A program made the position numbers and the translations under genes. Positions 1 to 10,737 of a stretch of 52,909 nt of DNA are shown here, piece after piece; position 1 is the stretch's first letter, and the number at the start of each line of letters is the position of its first letter. The stretch spans positions 1 to 52,909 of the forward strand of contig JAOXSA010000104.1 in the NCBI GenBank assembly GCA_025800245.1, read 5' to 3'. This DNA comes from Amphritea sp. (GTDB lineage Bacteria > Pseudomonadota > Gammaproteobacteria > Pseudomonadales > Balneatricaceae). The notes under the pieces were generated by a model, which did not search any database, was not told the DNA's origin, and worked only from the letters and a program-made list of their open reading frames with translations.

Positions 1-88
1 CATCAGTTTTGTTAACTTTTTGTAATATTTAAGAAATTTACAGCACGTACAATGCCCGGCTTACTGTTGGGATGTCTGAGGCTGTAAC

Positions 89-1984
89 ATGAAAACGACG
101 CTGTTCGACCTGATCTGGAAGTTAAAGCGCGCCCTTGAAAAAGAGGGGCATGCTGAGATTAATCTGCAGAAGTTTACCGAGGACGGGGAGTACCGCCGTA
201 GTATTCTGCTGAAGGCAGATAGTAGCCAGTTTCAGTTCAGCGCCGGAATTAAAGCGATCTATCCGGATCTGCTCAAAGATGAAGCGCTGGATCTGACCAA
301 AGAGATCGATCTGCATCAGGCGGAAGCCGACAATTATCCGGACTATCCGGAGGCAACAGCTGCTACAGCAGCATCGGTGGAAACTGTAGCTGCAGAGAAG
401 TCTGCGCCTGGAATGGGTAAACCGGTTGTTATCGCTTTGCTGTTGTTACTGCTGGGCGGTTTCGGGTATCTGTTTACCGCATTGCAAAGTTCAGTTAACG
501 AAAGTTCGGTTAACGAAAGTCCGGTCAACGAAGTGGCAGTTCAGCCTCAGTCACAGCCGTCGCCCCAAGCAGTTCCTCCGTTAACTTCTCAATCAACGTC
601 CACCGTTGCACCGGTTGTATCAAATACTGCTGTCTCAGCACCGGTAACGACACCAGCAGTTGAAGCGGTGTCAGAAGTGGCGCAGCCTCAAAAGATCGAA
701 ACACTGTTCCGCCTGCACGGTTCCAATACCATCGGTGAAACTCTGGCCCCTGAGCTTCTCAAAGCGTTTCTGAAAGCAGAGGGTTCTGAGGATGCGAAAC
801 TGATGGCCACAGATGTGGCTGTGGAAAACGAACTCTTATTCAGCCTGCCGGGCAGTGAACAGTCATCCCGGATTGAAATTCACGCTCATGGCTCAAGCAC
901 TGGATTTAAAGGGCTGGATCAGGGCGTGGCTGATCTGGCGATGGCTTCGCGTCGGATTAAGGAGAAAGAAGTAGATCAACTGAAGGACCGCTTTGGTAAT
1001 CTGCGCTCCCGTGGCACGGAACATATTATCGGTATGGATGGTCTGGCGGTGATCGTCAATCCGGAGAATCCGTTGAATGATCTGAACACTGCGCAGTTGG
1101 CGGCACTGTTTTCCGGCCAGGTGAAAAACTGGTCTGCTTTCGGTGGCGGCGATATGCCGGTCAGAATTTACGCCAGAGATGCTAACTCAGGCACCTGGGA
1201 TTCGTTTAAGTCGATGGTGCTGAAGAAACACGGTGTTGAGCTGAGCAGTGATGCGGCCCGGATTGAGTCCAGTATTGAGTTATCGGATCAGGTGAGTAAA
1301 GAGCGTGGAGCGATTGGTTTTATCGGCCTGCCATATATTTTGCGTGCGAAAGCGCTGGCCATTTCCGATGAAGAAAAAGCTCAGCCGATCTATCCGACAT
1401 CATTCACGATCTCAACGGAAGATTATCCGTTGGTGCGTCGACTGTATATGTATGAGCCGGCCAGCGTTGATACGGCTTCTGTGTTGCATCGCTTTGTCAG
1501 CTTTGCACTGTCAGAAGCCGGTCAGGATGTGGTGAAAAAAGCCGGTTTTATCTCGCAGAATATCAGCCAGAACCGCCCGGCGCTGAGTGCCGATCTGCCA
1601 CCGACATATCGTCGCCTGACTCAGAACGCTGAGCGTTTGTCGCTGAACTTCCGTTTCAACAGCAGTACCACCATTCTGGATAACAAAGCCCAGCGGGACC
1701 TGGATCGGGTGGTTCGGTTCTTTGAGGATAATCCGGCTCAGAATGTCATTCTGATCGGTTTTTCGGACAGTATTGGTGAACCAGAAGCGAATCAGCGTCT
1801 GTCTCTGTTGCGGGCGCAAGCTGTTGAGCAGGCTTTGTTTGCCCGGGGTATCAACGTTAAGCAGGTACAGGGTATGGGGGAGGCAGTGCCTATCGCTTCC
1901 AATCTGACCCGGGCGGGGCGTCAGCGCAACCGCCGGGTTGAGATCTGGGTTCGTTCTGATATCGGGCTGGCTCAGCTGCAGTAA
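89..1984 (+). CDS. Membrane-anchored PstS-like substrate-binding / OmpA fusion protein
   Basis: This 631-residue protein has four parts. Residues 1-105 are a soluble, probably cytoplasmic domain that I do not recognise. Residues 111-131 form one hydrophobic helix. A Ser/Pro/Thr/Val-rich linker (about 132-200) contains three SSVNE-type repeats. Residues about 205-500 resemble the phosphate-binding PstS/PBP-like family (LHGSNTIGETLAPELL at its start, GSSTGFKGL and the DANSGTWDSF loop inside). Residues about 520-625 are an OmpA-type peptidoglycan-binding domain ending in RQRNRRVEIWV. The topology implies that both C-terminal domains lie in the periplasm, with the OmpA part gripping the cell wall. 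A GAGG motif precedes the ATG by 8 bases. It could sense phosphate or another anion, or be a structural cell-wall protein; no pst transport genes are nearby. The domain reading is secure, the role is inference. Confidence 0.85.
   Translation: MKTTLFDLIWKLKRALEKEGHAEINLQKFTEDGEYRRSILLKADSSQFQFSAGIKAIYPDLLKDEALDLTKEIDLHQAEADNYPDYPEATAATAASVETVAAEKSAPGMGKPVVIALLLLLLGGFGYLFTALQSSVNESSVNESPVNEVAVQPQSQPSPQAVPPLTSQSTSTVAPVVSNTAVSAPVTTPAVEAVSEVAQPQKIETLFRLHGSNTIGETLAPELLKAFLKAEGSEDAKLMATDVAVENELLFSLPGSEQSSRIEIHAHGSSTGFKGLDQGVADLAMASRRIKEKEVDQLKDRFGNLRSRGTEHIIGMDGLAVIVNPENPLNDLNTAQLAALFSGQVKNWSAFGGGDMPVRIYARDANSGTWDSFKSMVLKKHGVELSSDAARIESSIELSDQVSKERGAIGFIGLPYILRAKALAISDEEKAQPIYPTSFTISTEDYPLVRRLYMYEPASVDTASVLHRFVSFALSEAGQDVVKKAGFISQNISQNRPALSADLPPTYRRLTQNAERLSLNFRFNSSTTILDNKAQRDLDRVVRFFEDNPAQNVILIGFSDSIGEPEANQRLSLLRAQAVEQALFARGINVKQVQGMGEAVPIASNLTRAGRQRNRRVEIWVRSDIGLAQLQ
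488..532 (+). repeat. Three tandem 15-bp repeats inside the linker of the PstS-like/OmpA gene
   Basis: Three in-frame copies of a 15-base unit (AGTTCAGTTAACGAA, AGTTCGGTTAACGAA, AGTCCGGTCAACGAA) encode SSVNE, SSVNE and SPVNE at residues 134-148, directly after the membrane helix. Copy number can change by slippage without breaking the frame, so the linker length may vary between strains. Confidence 0.9.
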
Positions 1985-1991
1985 TCAGCGG

Positions 1992-2663
1992 TTACAGAGT
2001 GGTGCCCTGCTTCCGTTGCCAGTTTTGCTGAAAGCGCTCGCTCCAGTATTGCACTACCGGGTCGAGTGATGCCGTTGCTGAACTGCCAGTGGTAACGGTG
2101 ACAGGCTCAGTGGTTCGCTGGTCTGCCATCGCAAACAGTGGTTTGCCGGTGGTGGCGTCATACCCCTCCATCTCAATGGCAACGCTGTACACAATTTCCT
2201 CCTCATCCTGGAGGGTGTTGATCACGGCACTGGCACCATCAATGACCAGCCGGAAGGGCAGATAATCCGTTACACCCCGTTTCGGGGAGTGACGGCTGAG
2301 CGATGTGATGGTTACTCGGACTGCCAGAGTGTCTTTCCCCGGCTGTTGGACCCGAATCATGCTGTTCCCCAGAGCTTGTCTGAGACTCTGATCCAGCTGA
2401 CGGCGCAGATACTGACGCTCCTGAGGTGTGATATCTGCGGCTTTAGCTGGCAGGTCATCAATATAGCTGACCGGTTCAAGGATCACGGTCTTGTAACGGT
2501 CCAGCTCCACACTGTCCAGTCCCGGTGCCAGATAGATCTGCGCGCCATCACTCCAGTATGTGGTTGCCATCTGGTCCGCATGGGCAAGGGTTTTAATCTG
2601 TTGGTTATTGCTACAGCCATGCAACAGGATGGCCAGTAGAATAAGGGTAAGTCGACGGGACAT
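1992..2663 (-). CDS. Putative DUF3313-type lipoprotein
   Basis: A 223-residue protein with a short signal peptide and a lipobox-like LLHGC, so Cys17 is the likely lipidated residue. The mature part (residues about 25-215) has the look of the DUF3313 family of gammaproteobacterial lipoproteins: a YKTVILEPV strand near residue 55, a region of repeated RQLDQSLRQAL type and a conserved ending. I chose the start at 2663 rather than an in-frame ATG 57 codons upstream because it gives a proper signal peptide and is preceded by CGGAG. His at position -2 of the lipobox is uncommon. The gene converges on the PstS/OmpA gene with only 7 bases between them. Function unknown. Confidence 0.72.
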   Translation of the reverse strand: MSRRLTLILLAILLHGCSNNQQIKTLAHADQMATTYWSDGAQIYLAPGLDSVELDRYKTVILEPVSYIDDLPAKAADITPQERQYLRRQLDQSLRQALGNSMIRVQQPGKDTLAVRVTITSLSRHSPKRGVTDYLPFRLVIDGASAVINTLQDEEEIVYSVAIEMEGYDATTGKPLFAMADQRTTEPVTVTTGSSATASLDPVVQYWSERFQQNWQRKQGTTL

Positions 2664-2798
2664 GATGCTACTCCGTATCGGTGAACAATCTTTATTAATG
2701 GTATAGAGTGAGCCTGAAGCGGTGATAATCATTCCCTGACAGAGGATAGTCCTCCGCCGCCATCTGACCATAATTATTGAATTGCGACTGTTTTTACG

Positions 2799-3815
2799 AT
2801 GCCAGAGCAGCCTCAGACACCTTTCACGACCCATAACGGTATTGCACGTACGCTCTGGAGCACTCTGCAGATGCTTGGGGGAGATGCCGCCGGTATTTTC
2901 GAACAGGCAGGGGTTAAACTGACCGGTGTTGATGACGAGCGGATCAGTGCTGCGTCATTACAACAGGTCTGGCGTCTGGCAGTGTTGGCGACGGATGATG
3001 GTTTTGGTATTCAGTTTGCCCGGAGTATTCAGCCGCTGGCGTTGCATGGCCTGGGGTTTTCCTGGATGGCCAGTCAGACGCTCAGGCAGTCACTGGAACG
3101 TCTGGTGCGCTTTTTCCGGTTGCTGACTACTGCCGGTGACATTGAGCTGCATGAAGAACAAGGGCAACTGAGACTGTGGTTCCGGTTACCGGTTGCTGCC
3201 GGCATTGCGGCGCCGGCGTCAATCGATGGCGCGCTGGCCATGTTTGTGCACCTGTGTCGTATCAGTCGTGGGGATTCGGTCGATCCGGTGCGGGTCAATC
3301 TGCAGCGACCACGACCTGGCCGGGACGATCTGTTCGCTGAATTCTTTGGCTGTGATCCTGAGTATGATGCCCCTGAGAACTGCCTCTGGTTTGATCTTAA
3401 TCTGCTTGATCAGCCTCTGCCGATGGCAAATGCGGAGCTGGCCCGGGCCAATGATCAGATTGTGATGGAGTATCTGGCCCGCTTGCAGACCGGGTCTTTA
3501 CAGCAGCAGATCCGGCATCAGGTGATTGAATCGTTGCCTTCGGGGTTGCCCGATCTGGATGAGATTGCGCAACAGCTGAAGATGAGCAGCCGAACCCTGC
3601 AGCGTCGCCTGAAAGAGGAAGGTCTCACCTACAAGCAGTTACTGGAGGAGACGCGCGCGCAACTGGCGCAGCAGTATCTCAGTAACAGTCAGCGCAGTAT
3701 CGGTGAGGTGTCATATCTGCTGGGCTTTACTGAGCCGAGTAACTTTATCCGGGCGTTCCGGCGCTGGACCGGGGAGACCCCGGCCCAGTATCGTCAGTCC
3801 CCGGTCAGACCTTAA
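2799..3815 (+). CDS. AraC-family transcriptional regulator
   Basis: 338 residues. The N-terminal two thirds (about 20-210) match the arabinose-binding-like regulatory domain of the OruR/ArgR type of AraC proteins, and the last 100 residues contain the two helix-turn-helix motifs of the family: [20 protein letters not shown] (about 248-267) and the [24 protein letters not shown] block that is followed by TGETPAQYR. This is a DNA-binding activator whose inducer cannot be read from the sequence. It is transcribed away from the lipoprotein gene and converges with the chemoreceptor gene, overlapping its 3' end by 11 bases, so no terminator separates the two. The likely target is its own divergent neighbour or a distant gene. 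Confidence 0.85.
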   Translation: MPEQPQTPFTTHNGIARTLWSTLQMLGGDAAGIFEQAGVKLTGVDDERISAASLQQVWRLAVLATDDGFGIQFARSIQPLALHGLGFSWMASQTLRQSLERLVRFFRLLTTAGDIELHEEQGQLRLWFRLPVAAGIAAPASIDGALAMFVHLCRISRGDSVDPVRVNLQRPRPGRDDLFAEFFGCDPEYDAPENCLWFDLNLLDQPLPMANAELARANDQIVMEYLARLQTGSLQQQIRHQVIESLPSGLPDLDEIAQQLKMSSRTLQRRLKEEGLTYKQLLEETRAQLAQQYLSNSQRSIGEVSYLLGFTEPSNFIRAFRRWTGETPAQYRQSPVRP

Positions 3816-6126
3816 ACTGGCTGACCTGTCTGGACAGGTTCCGGGAACAGCAGTCGATCTCTTCGCTCATCAGGGATATATCATTACTCTGCTGCGAGAT
3901 CTGATTAGCAATATCGCTGACTTTATCGAAACGTTCTGTCAGATTCCGGGCGACCACGCTTTGCTCTTCTGCTGCAGTCGCAACGGATTCATTGGTGCGG
4001 GCGATCTGATCGATGGCCTGAATGGTCTGACTCATCGCTTCATCGGTGATCGCGGCTTCGGCAACGTTCTGCGAGGCTTTTTCACGGCCCTGTTCAACCA
4101 CTGAGACCGCTTTGCGGGAGCCATCCTGCACCGCTTCAATCATCGACTGGATGTCGCCAATCGCCGTTTGTGTGCGCTGCGCCAGCATCCGTACTTCATC
4201 TGCTACCACGGCAAAGCCCCGTCCTGCGCTGCCGGCCCGGGCTGCTTCAATGGCGGCGTTGAGTGCCAGCAGGTTAGTCTGTTCGGCAATGCCGGTAATC
4301 ACATCCAGTACCTTACCGATATTTTCCGATTCGGATGCCAGCTCCTGAATCACCCGATTAGCCTGTTCCAGATCATCAGACAGGCTGGAGATGATCAGGA
4401 TGTTTTTCTGCAGACTGTCCTGGGTTGACTGGGTGGTAGCATCGGCCTGCTGCGTCTGCACAGAAGTACTGGCGGTACCTTCGGCGGTAGAGCTGGCCGC
4501 CTGAGACATCTCACTGGCGGCAACCTGAACTTCCTGACATTCACTCTGCTGATCCTGCGCCCCTTCATTGGCGTCGTTAGCCAGCCCGTTGAGCTGGGTG
4601 GACATCGATTTCAGGTCGGTACTGGTACGATCAATCTCCTGCAGAATTCCCCGTACCCGTCCCAGCATACTGTTCACAGCGGCGGCAACGTTGCGGATCT
4701 CTTCATCGCCTTTTTCTTCAATTATCAGTGACAGATCGGAATCCTGCTCGATCTTCTGTACCGTGTTCTGCAGGCGAACGATAGGTCTGGTGAGCATCCG
4801 GGCAACAGCCAGTCCAACAAGCACTGCGACGATTGTGGTACCGATAGCAAACAGAATGGTTTCCCAGATCAGGATCTGTTTCATCTGTTCCGCCGCGGCA
4901 AAGGCCTCATCACGGTCCACTTCACTGAGGATTGCCCAGTGCATCCCTTTAATGTCGATCGGGCTGTACGCTGAAAGCACCGGTACACCGCGATAGTCAT
5001 CAAAGATACGGAAGCCTGTCTGGCCACTGAGCGCAGCCTGGCTGCCGGGGGAGTTGATCGGCATCAGTCCGATACCTGTGCCCCGGGCGCTGATAGCGTT
5101 GGTAACAGCGTTGCTGATACCTCCCTGCTGCAGTGCTTGCAGAAAACCCTGAGGGTCTTCAATCAGGAAGCGGCTTTCACTGAGCATCAGTCCCTGATCA
5201 TTGATCAGGTAGGTTTCGCCGCTCTGTCCCAGACCGAATTCGTTCCACTTCTTCTCATAGGTCATCAGATTGTTAATACGGTCCAGTGGCATTTGGAAAA
5301 TCAGGGTACCGATGCGTGATCCGCGCTTGATAATCGGGGTAGCTATAAATGATGCGTAGCCTTCGTAAGAGGGCAGATAAGGGGCAAAGTCGATCAGCAC
5401 GGGCTCTGTTTTTGTGCCGGATTTCAAAGAGGCTTTAAACGCTTCTGCCAGACCTGATTGCGCAAACGGACCTGTTTTCAGCGAGGTACCGTAGTCGATC
5501 TCTTTGAAAACTGAGTAGACCACGTTACCTGTTTCGTCATCGATGAGGAAAATATCGTAGTAACCAAAAGATTCCAGATACTGCCGGATGATCGGATGAT
5601 ACTGACCGTGCGCGCGGGTGTAGTTACTGAAATCATCGGCTTTATCCAGCAGATGTTTACTGCCCGGAGGGTGTTTATTACTGGTGATGTACTGATGCTG
5701 GAGTGCCGCACCGGACGGGCTGATCGCGTTGATAATCTTATCAACAGGATAGGCTTTACCGTTTTTTTCCTGATAAAGAGTATTGAACTGATTGCGGTAG
5801 TAACTCTGTAGCCCTTGCTGAACTTTGTCCTCAGCTGGAGTCATCTCATGAGTGTAAGTTCTGAACCCGTCTCTGAAGGCCTGCATGGCAGAAGTGACGG
5901 TGTTACCGGCGGCAAAGTTAATGATCTGGCTTTCGATAGTGCTGAAGTAATCTTCCAGCTGTTTACGCTGAGTTTCGCGTTTGGTGGTCAGATTTCGTCG
6001 GGTTTCTTCAGTGAAGCCCTCAAGAAATCCCTGATAACTGTTGTATCCGATCACCAGGCAAGCCAGCAGCATCGGAACAATCATGGTACTCAGGGTGACC
6101 AGCGTCAGGCGGGTTTTTATTTTCAT
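3805..6126 (-). CDS. Methyl-accepting chemotaxis protein (Cache-type sensor)
   Basis: 773 residues from the chosen start. Membrane helix 1 is at about 5-28, a large periplasmic sensor region of about 385 residues (30-415) fits a double Cache domain, membrane helix 2 is at about 418-442, HAMP is at about 442-495, and a long cytoplasmic coiled-coil signalling domain follows. The signalling hairpin tip is recognisable at about 612-650 ([20 protein letters not shown], then [12 protein letters not shown]). Methylation sites cannot be fixed by eye. The start at 6126 was preferred over one ten codons upstream because GGAGAG lies just before it and MKIKTRLTL is a typical MCP N-terminus. There is no C-terminal NWETF-type CheR tether. 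The ligand is unknown. Confidence 0.93.
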   Translation of the reverse strand: MKIKTRLTLVTLSTMIVPMLLACLVIGYNSYQGFLEGFTEETRRNLTTKRETQRKQLEDYFSTIESQIINFAAGNTVTSAMQAFRDGFRTYTHEMTPAEDKVQQGLQSYYRNQFNTLYQEKNGKAYPVDKIINAISPSGAALQHQYITSNKHPPGSKHLLDKADDFSNYTRAHGQYHPIIRQYLESFGYYDIFLIDDETGNVVYSVFKEIDYGTSLKTGPFAQSGLAEAFKASLKSGTKTEPVLIDFAPYLPSYEGYASFIATPIIKRGSRIGTLIFQMPLDRINNLMTYEKKWNEFGLGQSGETYLINDQGLMLSESRFLIEDPQGFLQALQQGGISNAVTNAISARGTGIGLMPINSPGSQAALSGQTGFRIFDDYRGVPVLSAYSPIDIKGMHWAILSEVDRDEAFAAAEQMKQILIWETILFAIGTTIVAVLVGLAVARMLTRPIVRLQNTVQKIEQDSDLSLIIEEKGDEEIRNVAAAVNSMLGRVRGILQEIDRTSTDLKSMSTQLNGLANDANEGAQDQQSECQEVQVAASEMSQAASSTAEGTASTSVQTQQADATTQSTQDSLQKNILIISSLSDDLEQANRVIQELASESENIGKVLDVITGIAEQTNLLALNAAIEAARAGSAGRGFAVVADEVRMLAQRTQTAIGDIQSMIEAVQDGSRKAVSVVEQGREKASQNVAEAAITDEAMSQTIQAIDQIARTNESVATAAEEQSVVARNLTERFDKVSDIANQISQQSNDISLMSEEIDCCSRNLSRQVSQFKV

Positions 6127-6271
6127 TATATAGCTCTCCAGACTGCAACCTTCCATGGAGTGCTTACATTTTTAATGTCTGGAAATCATAATCAACAATT
6201 GTCAGTGTTAGAACCGCGGTACTAAAGTTGAATCCCCATAATGGTGCGATTTTCTGGTCGCTGATCGACGA

Positions 6272-6886
6272 TCAGTTAAGCATCATTGCGATGGCGCTGT
6301 CGCACATTTGTTGCAGGTGGCTGGCCTCAGTGTAGATACCATCATTGAGTAAACGGCACAGCCCGTGAAGGGTAGCCCAGGTTACCTGAGCGGTTCTTAA
6401 AGGATCTTCGCCCCGCAGTAGCCCTGCCTGTTGCAGCTCGGTCACCCAGTGTAACCAGTTCTGAAAACTCTCTTTGGATAGCTGTTGCAGTGAGGCTGTC
6501 GGTTGTCCGTTACGCCAGATCTCCCGGCCGAACATCAGATCATACTGTTCGCGATGTTGGTGGGCCGATTCTATGTACGTCAGGACATACTGGCGGAATA
6601 CAGCCTGCAATGATTCTGTTCCGGATGCTTCACGGGCCCGGTTAAGGATCGACTCCTGACGGCGAAAGCCCTGTTCCGCAATAGCGCACAGCAGTTCATT
6701 CTTATCTTTGAAATGATGATACGGTGCGGTTCGGGAGACGCCTACCCGGTCTGCCAGCTTGCGCATAGACAAGCTCTCGGTGCCGCCTTCAGCGATCATC
6801 TCCGTGGCAGCCTGAAGCAGGGATTGTTGCAGATCACCATGGTGATAGCTCTGGCGGCCGGAGGTTGAAGTCTTGGTATCAGTCAT
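6272..6886 (-). CDS. TetR/AcrR-family repressor of the adjacent fatty-acid genes
   Basis: 204 residues. The N-terminal helix-turn-helix is clear at about 20-65 (ATEMIAEGGTESLSMRKLAD, then VGVSRTAPYHHFKDKNELL). The rest is an all-helical ligand-binding and dimerisation domain of the WHG/TetR_C type. It is divergent from the dienoyl-CoA isomerase and fadH genes, and the 98-base gap holds two palindromes that could be its operators. From this context I infer a repressor released by an acyl-CoA or related lipid signal, as in other TetR regulators of fatty-acid metabolism. The sequence shows the family; the ligand is a guess. Confidence 0.9.
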   Translation of the reverse strand: MTDTKTSTSGRQSYHHGDLQQSLLQAATEMIAEGGTESLSMRKLADRVGVSRTAPYHHFKDKNELLCAIAEQGFRRQESILNRAREASGTESLQAVFRQYVLTYIESAHQHREQYDLMFGREIWRNGQPTASLQQLSKESFQNWLHWVTELQQAGLLRGEDPLRTAQVTWATLHGLCRLLNDGIYTEASHLQQMCDSAIAMMLN

Positions 6887-6908
6887 GAGGGGAAGGTATC
6901 AATCAATC

Positions 6909-6921
6909 TTGACAGTGTCAA
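6909..6921. promoter_or_regulatory. Operator-like palindrome 1 (TTGACAGTGTCAA)
   Basis: A perfect 13-bp palindrome around a central G, in the gap between the TetR gene and the dienoyl-CoA isomerase gene. A degenerate copy lies 27 bp away centre to centre. Position and symmetry suggest a TetR-dimer binding site; the TTGACA half could also serve as a -35 element. Confidence 0.55.
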
Positions 6922-6935
6922 AATATCGCTCTATC

Positions 6936-6948
6936 TTGACGCTGTCCA
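6936..6948. promoter_or_regulatory. Operator-like palindrome 2 (TTGACGCTGTCCA), imperfect
   Basis: Second copy of the TTGAC-N3-GTCAA motif with one half-site mismatch, both copies preceded by ATC. It sits 36 bp before the isomerase start codon, where a bound repressor would block initiation. Confidence 0.5.
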
Positions 6949-6984
6949 GTTTGTTTAAAAAATAATCATAACGGTGAGATAAGC

Positions 6985-7830
6985 ATGGATTACAGCACCC
7001 TCAGTATTGAGATAAAGGACCATATCGGCCATCTGAAATTTATCCGGCCGGAACAGAGCAACTCGATGAACCGGGCGTTCTGGCAGGAGTTTCCACAAGC
7101 ATTAAGGCAACTGGGCACAGACCCTCAGATCCGTGTGCTGGTGATCTCCGGCGAAGGTAAGCACTTCTGTTCAGGTATGGATACCGAAGCTTTCACGCAA
7201 CCGGATCCTGAGTTGTTTCAGGGCGAGCCGGGACGACGTGGGGAAGCTGTTCGGCGTCTGGTGCTGGATCTGCAGGCCTGCTTTAACCAGATCGAACAGC
7301 TACGAATTCCGGTGCTGACAGCGATTCAGGGCGGTTGCATCGGTGGTGCGGTAGATCTCGTATGCGCAGCTGATATGCGCTACTGCACAGAGAATGCTTA
7401 TTTCACTATAAAAGAAACCGCTATCGGTATGACTGCGGATCTGGGGACACTGCAGCGGATGCCGAAGCTGATCGCGCCGGGACTGGTGCGTGAGTTGGCC
7501 TATACCGCCCGTAAGATGCATGCGGAAGAAGCTGTCAGCAGTGGCTTTGTGAATGTCTGTTATCAGGATGCTGAGGCAATGCTTGGTGGTGTTATGGAGA
7601 TCGCTGCTCAGATCGCGCAGCAGTCACCATTGGCGGTGTGTGGCACCAAAGAGATGCTGAATTTCAGCCGCGATCACAGTGTCGAAGACAGTCTGCGTTA
7701 TATGGCCACCTGGCAGGCCGGCATGTTTCAGCCTGCTGATCTGATGCAGAGTTTTTCTGCCATGATGCAGAAAGCTTGTCCGGAATATGAGCCGTTGCGG
7801 GGCTATAAACCGTTGATGCAGAAAGACTGA
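6985..7830 (+). CDS. Delta(3,5)-Delta(2,4)-dienoyl-CoA isomerase-type crotonase
   Basis: 281 residues of the enoyl-CoA hydratase/isomerase superfamily. The oxyanion-hole segments are visible (GKHFCSGMD near 58-66 and GGCIGGAVDLV near 116-126). The three acidic residues known in rat ECH1 dienoyl-CoA isomerase (Asp176, Glu196, Asp204) have equivalents here at Asp124, Glu144 and Asp152, with the same 20- and 8-residue spacing, and the context KETAIGMTADLGTLQRMPK is very close to that enzyme. It would shift 3,5-double bonds to 2,4, giving the substrate of the reductase encoded 40 bases downstream. Together they would handle odd-position double bonds in beta-oxidation. Assignment to this subtype rests on the catalytic triad. 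Confidence 0.87.
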   Translation: MDYSTLSIEIKDHIGHLKFIRPEQSNSMNRAFWQEFPQALRQLGTDPQIRVLVISGEGKHFCSGMDTEAFTQPDPELFQGEPGRRGEAVRRLVLDLQACFNQIEQLRIPVLTAIQGGCIGGAVDLVCAADMRYCTENAYFTIKETAIGMTADLGTLQRMPKLIAPGLVRELAYTARKMHAEEAVSSGFVNVCYQDAEAMLGGVMEIAAQIAQQSPLAVCGTKEMLNFSRDHSVEDSLRYMATWQAGMFQPADLMQSFSAMMQKACPEYEPLRGYKPLMQKD

Positions 7831-7852
7831 ATATGAGAAAGCAAAAGAATAA

Positions 7853-9901
<2,049 letters not shown>

Positions 9902-9923
9902 CGTTCCTGTTAAATATAAGCAT

Positions 9924-9986
9924 GTAGCGAGGCACGTCCTCGTGCCGATTGAAATACAGTATCGGCATGGGGATGTGCCTCGCTAC
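9924..9986. repeat. REPIN-like inverted pair of REP-type palindromes
   Basis: Two 26-base arms, 9924-9949 and 9961-9986, are inverted copies differing at 3 positions, separated by 11 bases. Each arm begins with GTAG (reading inward) and contains a smaller palindrome (GGCACG-TCCT-CGTGCC on the left). The GTAG lead followed by a GC-rich palindrome, arranged head to head, is the layout of REPIN elements mobilised by RAYT transposases. It lies between the convergent fadH and msrA genes, the usual kind of site. No RAYT gene is in the window. It could also work as a bidirectional transcription barrier. Confidence 0.65.
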
Positions 9987-10006
9987 GTTTTTCGGTAGGT
10001 AGTAAT

Positions 10007-10474
10007 TCAGATGGAGCAGCCGCCACCATTCTTGGCGTGGTATTGCTGATGGTGTTCTTCGGCGCGCCAGAAGGTATCCACTGGCGAGAGCTGGGTGACA
10101 ATCGGATCGCCGAAAATACCGCTCTTATCCAGTACCACCATGCTCTGTTCCGCCATAATGCGTTGTTGATCATTATGATAGAAGATCGCCGAGCGGTACT
10201 GATCGCCAACATCCGGGCCCTGTTTATTCAGGGTGGTGGGATCATGCATCTGCCAGAACAGATCCAGCAGAGCATCATAATCGATCTGCTGATCGTCATA
10301 CTCAATCTGAACCACTTCCGCGTGACCGGTTGTTTTTTCGCAAACCTGGTCATAGGTCGGGTTCTCGGTATGGCCGCCCATATAACCGACAGTGGTCTTA
10401 AGCACTCCGGGTTGCTTGGCAAATTGCGCTTCGACGCCCCAGAAACATCCGGCGGCAAAGGTGGCGATTGGCAT
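10007..10474 (-). CDS. msrA: Peptide methionine sulfoxide reductase A
   Basis: 155 residues. The catalytic signature AAGCFWGVE gives active-site Cys10, and the family blocks [27 protein letters not shown] and [23 protein letters not shown]-type region follow in order. It reduces methionine-S-sulfoxide in proteins, repairing oxidative damage in the cytoplasm. The start at 10474 was chosen over one 45 codons upstream: AGGAG lies 9 bases before it and the shorter protein is the normal length. It stands alone, convergent with fadH across the REPIN-like repeat. No msrB is adjacent. Confidence 0.95.
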   Translation of the reverse strand: MPIATFAAGCFWGVEAQFAKQPGVLKTTVGYMGGHTENPTYDQVCEKTTGHAEVVQIEYDDQQIDYDALLDLFWQMHDPTTLNKQGPDVGDQYRSAIFYHNDQQRIMAEQSMVVLDKSGIFGDPIVTQLSPVDTFWRAEEHHQQYHAKNGGGCSI

Positions 10475-10663
10475 GGCGGTTACTCCTTTTCCTGAAAAGT
10501 AAGCCTGTAAAGTGGGCCTGAATCTTGAGCCTGAACAGACAGTGGCTGATTTTTGCAGCGACAGCGTTAAGATTAGACGTAAACAGTGCTTTTTTGGATT
10601 GATATTCATCAGGCCGGGCGAAAAAAGCGTTGCCTGTTGATGCTGTTACAGAATATCAGAGTC

Positions 10664-10696
10664 AAAAAAAGCCGATCCGGTTCCCCGGATCAGCTT
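10664..10696 (-). terminator. Rho-independent terminator of gatCAB
   Basis: On the minus strand, a 12-bp stem (AAGCTGATCCGG with CCGGATCGGCTT, one mismatch) around a GGAA loop is followed by a run of seven T. It lies about 40 bases after the gatB stop codon. Confidence 0.9.
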
Positions 10697-10737
10697 ATTG
10701 TTTTTAACGCTTAGTATGGTCGTTTGTAGCGGCCTGA

